NCBI GenBank assembly: GCA_900545035.1 | Contig: UQXM01000011.1 | Location: 1-23,654 of the forward strand | Direction of reading: 5' to 3' | DNA length: 23,654 bases | Source of the DNA: an uncultured Fusobacterium sp. | GTDB lineage: Bacteria; Fusobacteriota; Fusobacteriia; Fusobacteriales; Fusobacteriaceae | Shown: positions 22,102 through 23,654 of the stretch, piece by piece | Position numbering within the stretch: position 1 is the stretch's first letter | Layout: every line of letters starts with the position of its first letter | Notes under the pieces: model-generated | What the model was told of the DNA's origin: nothing | Databases searched by the model: none | What the model saw: only the letters and a program-made list of their open reading frames with translations | Made by a program: the position numbers and the translations under genes

Positions 22102-23654
22102 TTATTCTACTGTTACTGATTTTGCAAGGTTTCTTGGTTTGTCAACATCAATTCCTTTGGCTGTGGAAGTATAATAAGCCAAAAGCTGTAAAGGAATTAC
22201 TGACAGAAAACCGGCAAAAATATCATTACAGTCAGGTATACTGATAAATTTGTCAGAGACCTCTTTAAGATTTTCACAATTTTCATATCCTATTGTAATA
22301 ATATATGCTCCTCTTGCTTTGACCTCTTTTATATTTGAAACAGATTTTTCAATAAGATTTTTTTGTGTGGCAATGACAACTACAGGTGTTCCATTTTCAA
22401 TAAGAGCGATTGTCCCGTGCTTTAGTTCTCCTGAAGGAAAAGCTTCTGTGTGAATATATGATACTTCTTTTATTTTCAGAGAACCTTCAAGAGCTGTTTT
22501 GTAGTCAAGCCCTCTTCCTATATAAAATCCGTTTGTTTTATCTTTAAAAAATTCTGCTGTTTCTTTTATGATTTCATGGTTTTCAAGAACAGATTTTATT
22601 TTTTCAGGAATATTTTCTATTTCATTCAGATAATTTTTATAAGTTTCTTCTGAAATATAATTTCTTAATTCAGCAATATAAAGAGCCAAAAGATAGAAAA
22701 CAGTTATCTGTGTTACATATGCTTTTGTTGAAGCAACAGCAATCTCAGGACCGGCCATTGTATATATAACTTTATCAGCTTCTCTTGAAATAGTAGAACC
22801 TACTACATTTGTTACAGCCACAGTCAATGCACCTTTTTTCTTTGCTTCCTTCATGGCTGCCAGAGTATCGGAAGTTTCTCCTGACTGGCTTACAAAAATT
22901 GCCATTGTTTTTTCATCAATAAAAGGATCACTGTAACGAAATTCAGAAGCTACTTCTGAGGAAGAATCAACTCCTGCTGTTTTCTGCAGAGCGAATTGCC
23001 CTATAAGACCTGCGTGATAAGCTGTTCCACAGGCAACAATATATATTTTGTTGATGTTTTGTATATCTTCAAAAGTAAAAATATCAGAAAAATCAGCTTT
23101 TCCATTGTGAACTCTTTTTTTAATTGTTTCTCTCACTGCTTCAGGCTGTTCGTAAATTTCTTTCAGCATAAAATGAGGATATCCGCATTTTTCAGCCTGT
23201 TCAATATTCCATTCGATATATTTTTTGTCCCTTTTTACAGGATTTTTATTTTCATCGTATATTTTTATTTCATTATTTTTTAATACAGCAATATCACCGT
23301 CCTCAAGATAATAAACATCTTTTGTATGTTTCAGCAGAGCAGAAACATCGGAAGCGATAAAATTTTCATTTTCTCCTGCTCCGATTACCAAAGGACTGTG
23401 TTGTCTGGCACAGATAAGTTCATCAGGGTGATTTTTATGAACAATCCCCAAAGCATAACTTCCTTCAAGTTTTTTTAATACTTGTATAACAGTATCAAGA
23501 ATATCTCCGTTGTAATATTCTTGAATAAGATGTGAAATAACCTCTGTGTCAGTGTCAGAAGCAAAAACATATCCTTTTTTTTCCAGCTCTTTTCTCAAAG
23601 TTCTTAGTTTCAACATTGTTATAAAGTCAGTATCAGAGAGGAAGCCTTCTTTTT
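22102..23654 (-). CDS. glmS: Glutamine-fructose-6-phosphate aminotransferase (isomerising), N-terminus outside window
   Basis: GlmS makes glucosamine-6-phosphate from fructose-6-phosphate and glutamine, the entry to UDP-GlcNAc for peptidoglycan and lipid A. The window holds about 515 codons; the catalytic Cys of the glutaminase domain is beyond the edge. Present are the rest of the glutaminase domain (KKGYVFASDTDTEVISHL, LEGSYALGIV, SPLVIGAGENENFIASD, YYLEDGDIAVL), SIS domain 1 (IYIVACGTAYHAG, FVSQSGETSDTLAA, EIAVASTKAY) and SIS domain 2 (YIGRGLDYKTALEGSLKIKE, SGELKHGTIALIE). The C-terminal loop is KPRNLAKSVTVE. An ATG at 23616 is in frame but cannot be the start. From about 23605 to the edge the frame stays open but no longer resembles GlmS. 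No glmS-type riboswitch can be judged, as the leader is outside. Confidence 0.95.
   Translation of the reverse strand, partial: KEGFLSDTDFITMLKLRTLRKELEKKGYVFASDTDTEVISHLIQEYYNGDILDTVIQVLKKLEGSYALGIVHKNHPDELICARQHSPLVIGAGENENFIASDVSALLKHTKDVYYLEDGDIAVLKNNEIKIYDENKNPVKRDKKYIEWNIEQAEKCGYPHFMLKEIYEQPEAVRETIKKRVHNGKADFSDIFTFEDIQNINKIYIVACGTAYHAGLIGQFALQKTAGVDSSSEVASEFRYSDPFIDEKTMAIFVSQSGETSDTLAAMKEAKKKGALTVAVTNVVGSTISREADKVIYTMAGPEIAVASTKAYVTQITVFYLLALYIAELRNYISEETYKNYLNEIENIPEKIKSVLENHEIIKETAEFFKDKTNGFYIGRGLDYKTALEGSLKIKEVSYIHTEAFPSGELKHGTIALIENGTPVVVIATQKNLIEKSVSNIKEVKARGAYIITIGYENCENLKEVSDKFISIPDCNDIFAGFLSVIPLQLLAYYTSTAKGIDVDKPRNLAKSVTVE

Noticed and set aside
1..23654. CRISPR arrays, insertion sequences, tRNA genes, attachment sites
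   Set aside because: No regularly spaced repeats, transposase-like frames, terminal inverted repeats or tRNA-like cloverleafs were seen by eye. The only strong inverted repeats are terminators.

Overview
The window is chromosomal DNA of a low-GC, Gram-negative-type (diderm) bacterium. It most resembles the Fusobacteriota (Fusobacterium, Cetobacterium and relatives). The evidence is the AT-rich sequence, arginine encoded almost only by AGA, strong AGGAGG ribosome sites, and a near-complete lipid A pathway that uses LpxI rather than LpxH. The genus is an inference; no 16S or protein-search result was available.

Layout. (1) 1-1067: the 3' end of a 6-phospho-beta-glucosidase gene, convergent with a nitroreductase-family gene on the minus strand. 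Each has its own hairpin terminator. (2) 1229-3332: a YlmH-type S4 RNA-binding protein followed by a membrane-anchored AsmA-like protein. (3) 3355-3547: the small SRP (4.5S) RNA gene with a consensus promoter and terminator. (4) 3570-4802: a GNAT-like domain fused to a cation diffusion facilitator. (5) 4839-14210: a long plus-strand cluster, pcrA/uvrD, lpxC, fabZ, lpxA, lpxI, lpxB, msbA, rph, rdgB, closed by a terminator. (6) 14254-19108: hslU, apparently frameshifted near its start, then smc. (7) 19192-22044: lpxK, an unrecognised 271-residue protein, a PtsN-type EIIA and nadD. (8) 22102 to the window end: glmS on the minus strand, cut by the window edge, sharing a bidirectional terminator with nadD.

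How the genes work together. GlmS makes glucosamine-6-phosphate, the precursor of UDP-GlcNAc. LpxA, LpxC, LpxI, LpxB and LpxK turn UDP-GlcNAc into tetraacyl lipid A (lpxD, the late acyltransferases and the Kdo transferase are not here). MsbA flips the product across the inner membrane. FabZ feeds hydroxyacyl-ACP chemistry into both fatty-acid and lipid A synthesis. The AsmA-like protein may add lipid transport to the outer membrane. The other genes are housekeeping: DNA repair, chromosome organisation, RNA and nucleotide-pool care, ribosome-associated quality control, protein targeting and NAD synthesis.

Most interesting points: the GNAT-CDF fusion with an Asn/Asp/Asp/Asp metal site that suggests manganese export; the A7-tract frameshift in hslU followed at a fitting distance by a small inverted repeat; a ptsN-type gene placed between lipid A and amino-sugar genes; and an uncharacterised 271-residue protein in the lpxK operon. 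I found no mobile element, CRISPR array, tRNA or recognisable defence system. No intergenic stretch over 300 bases is left unexplained.
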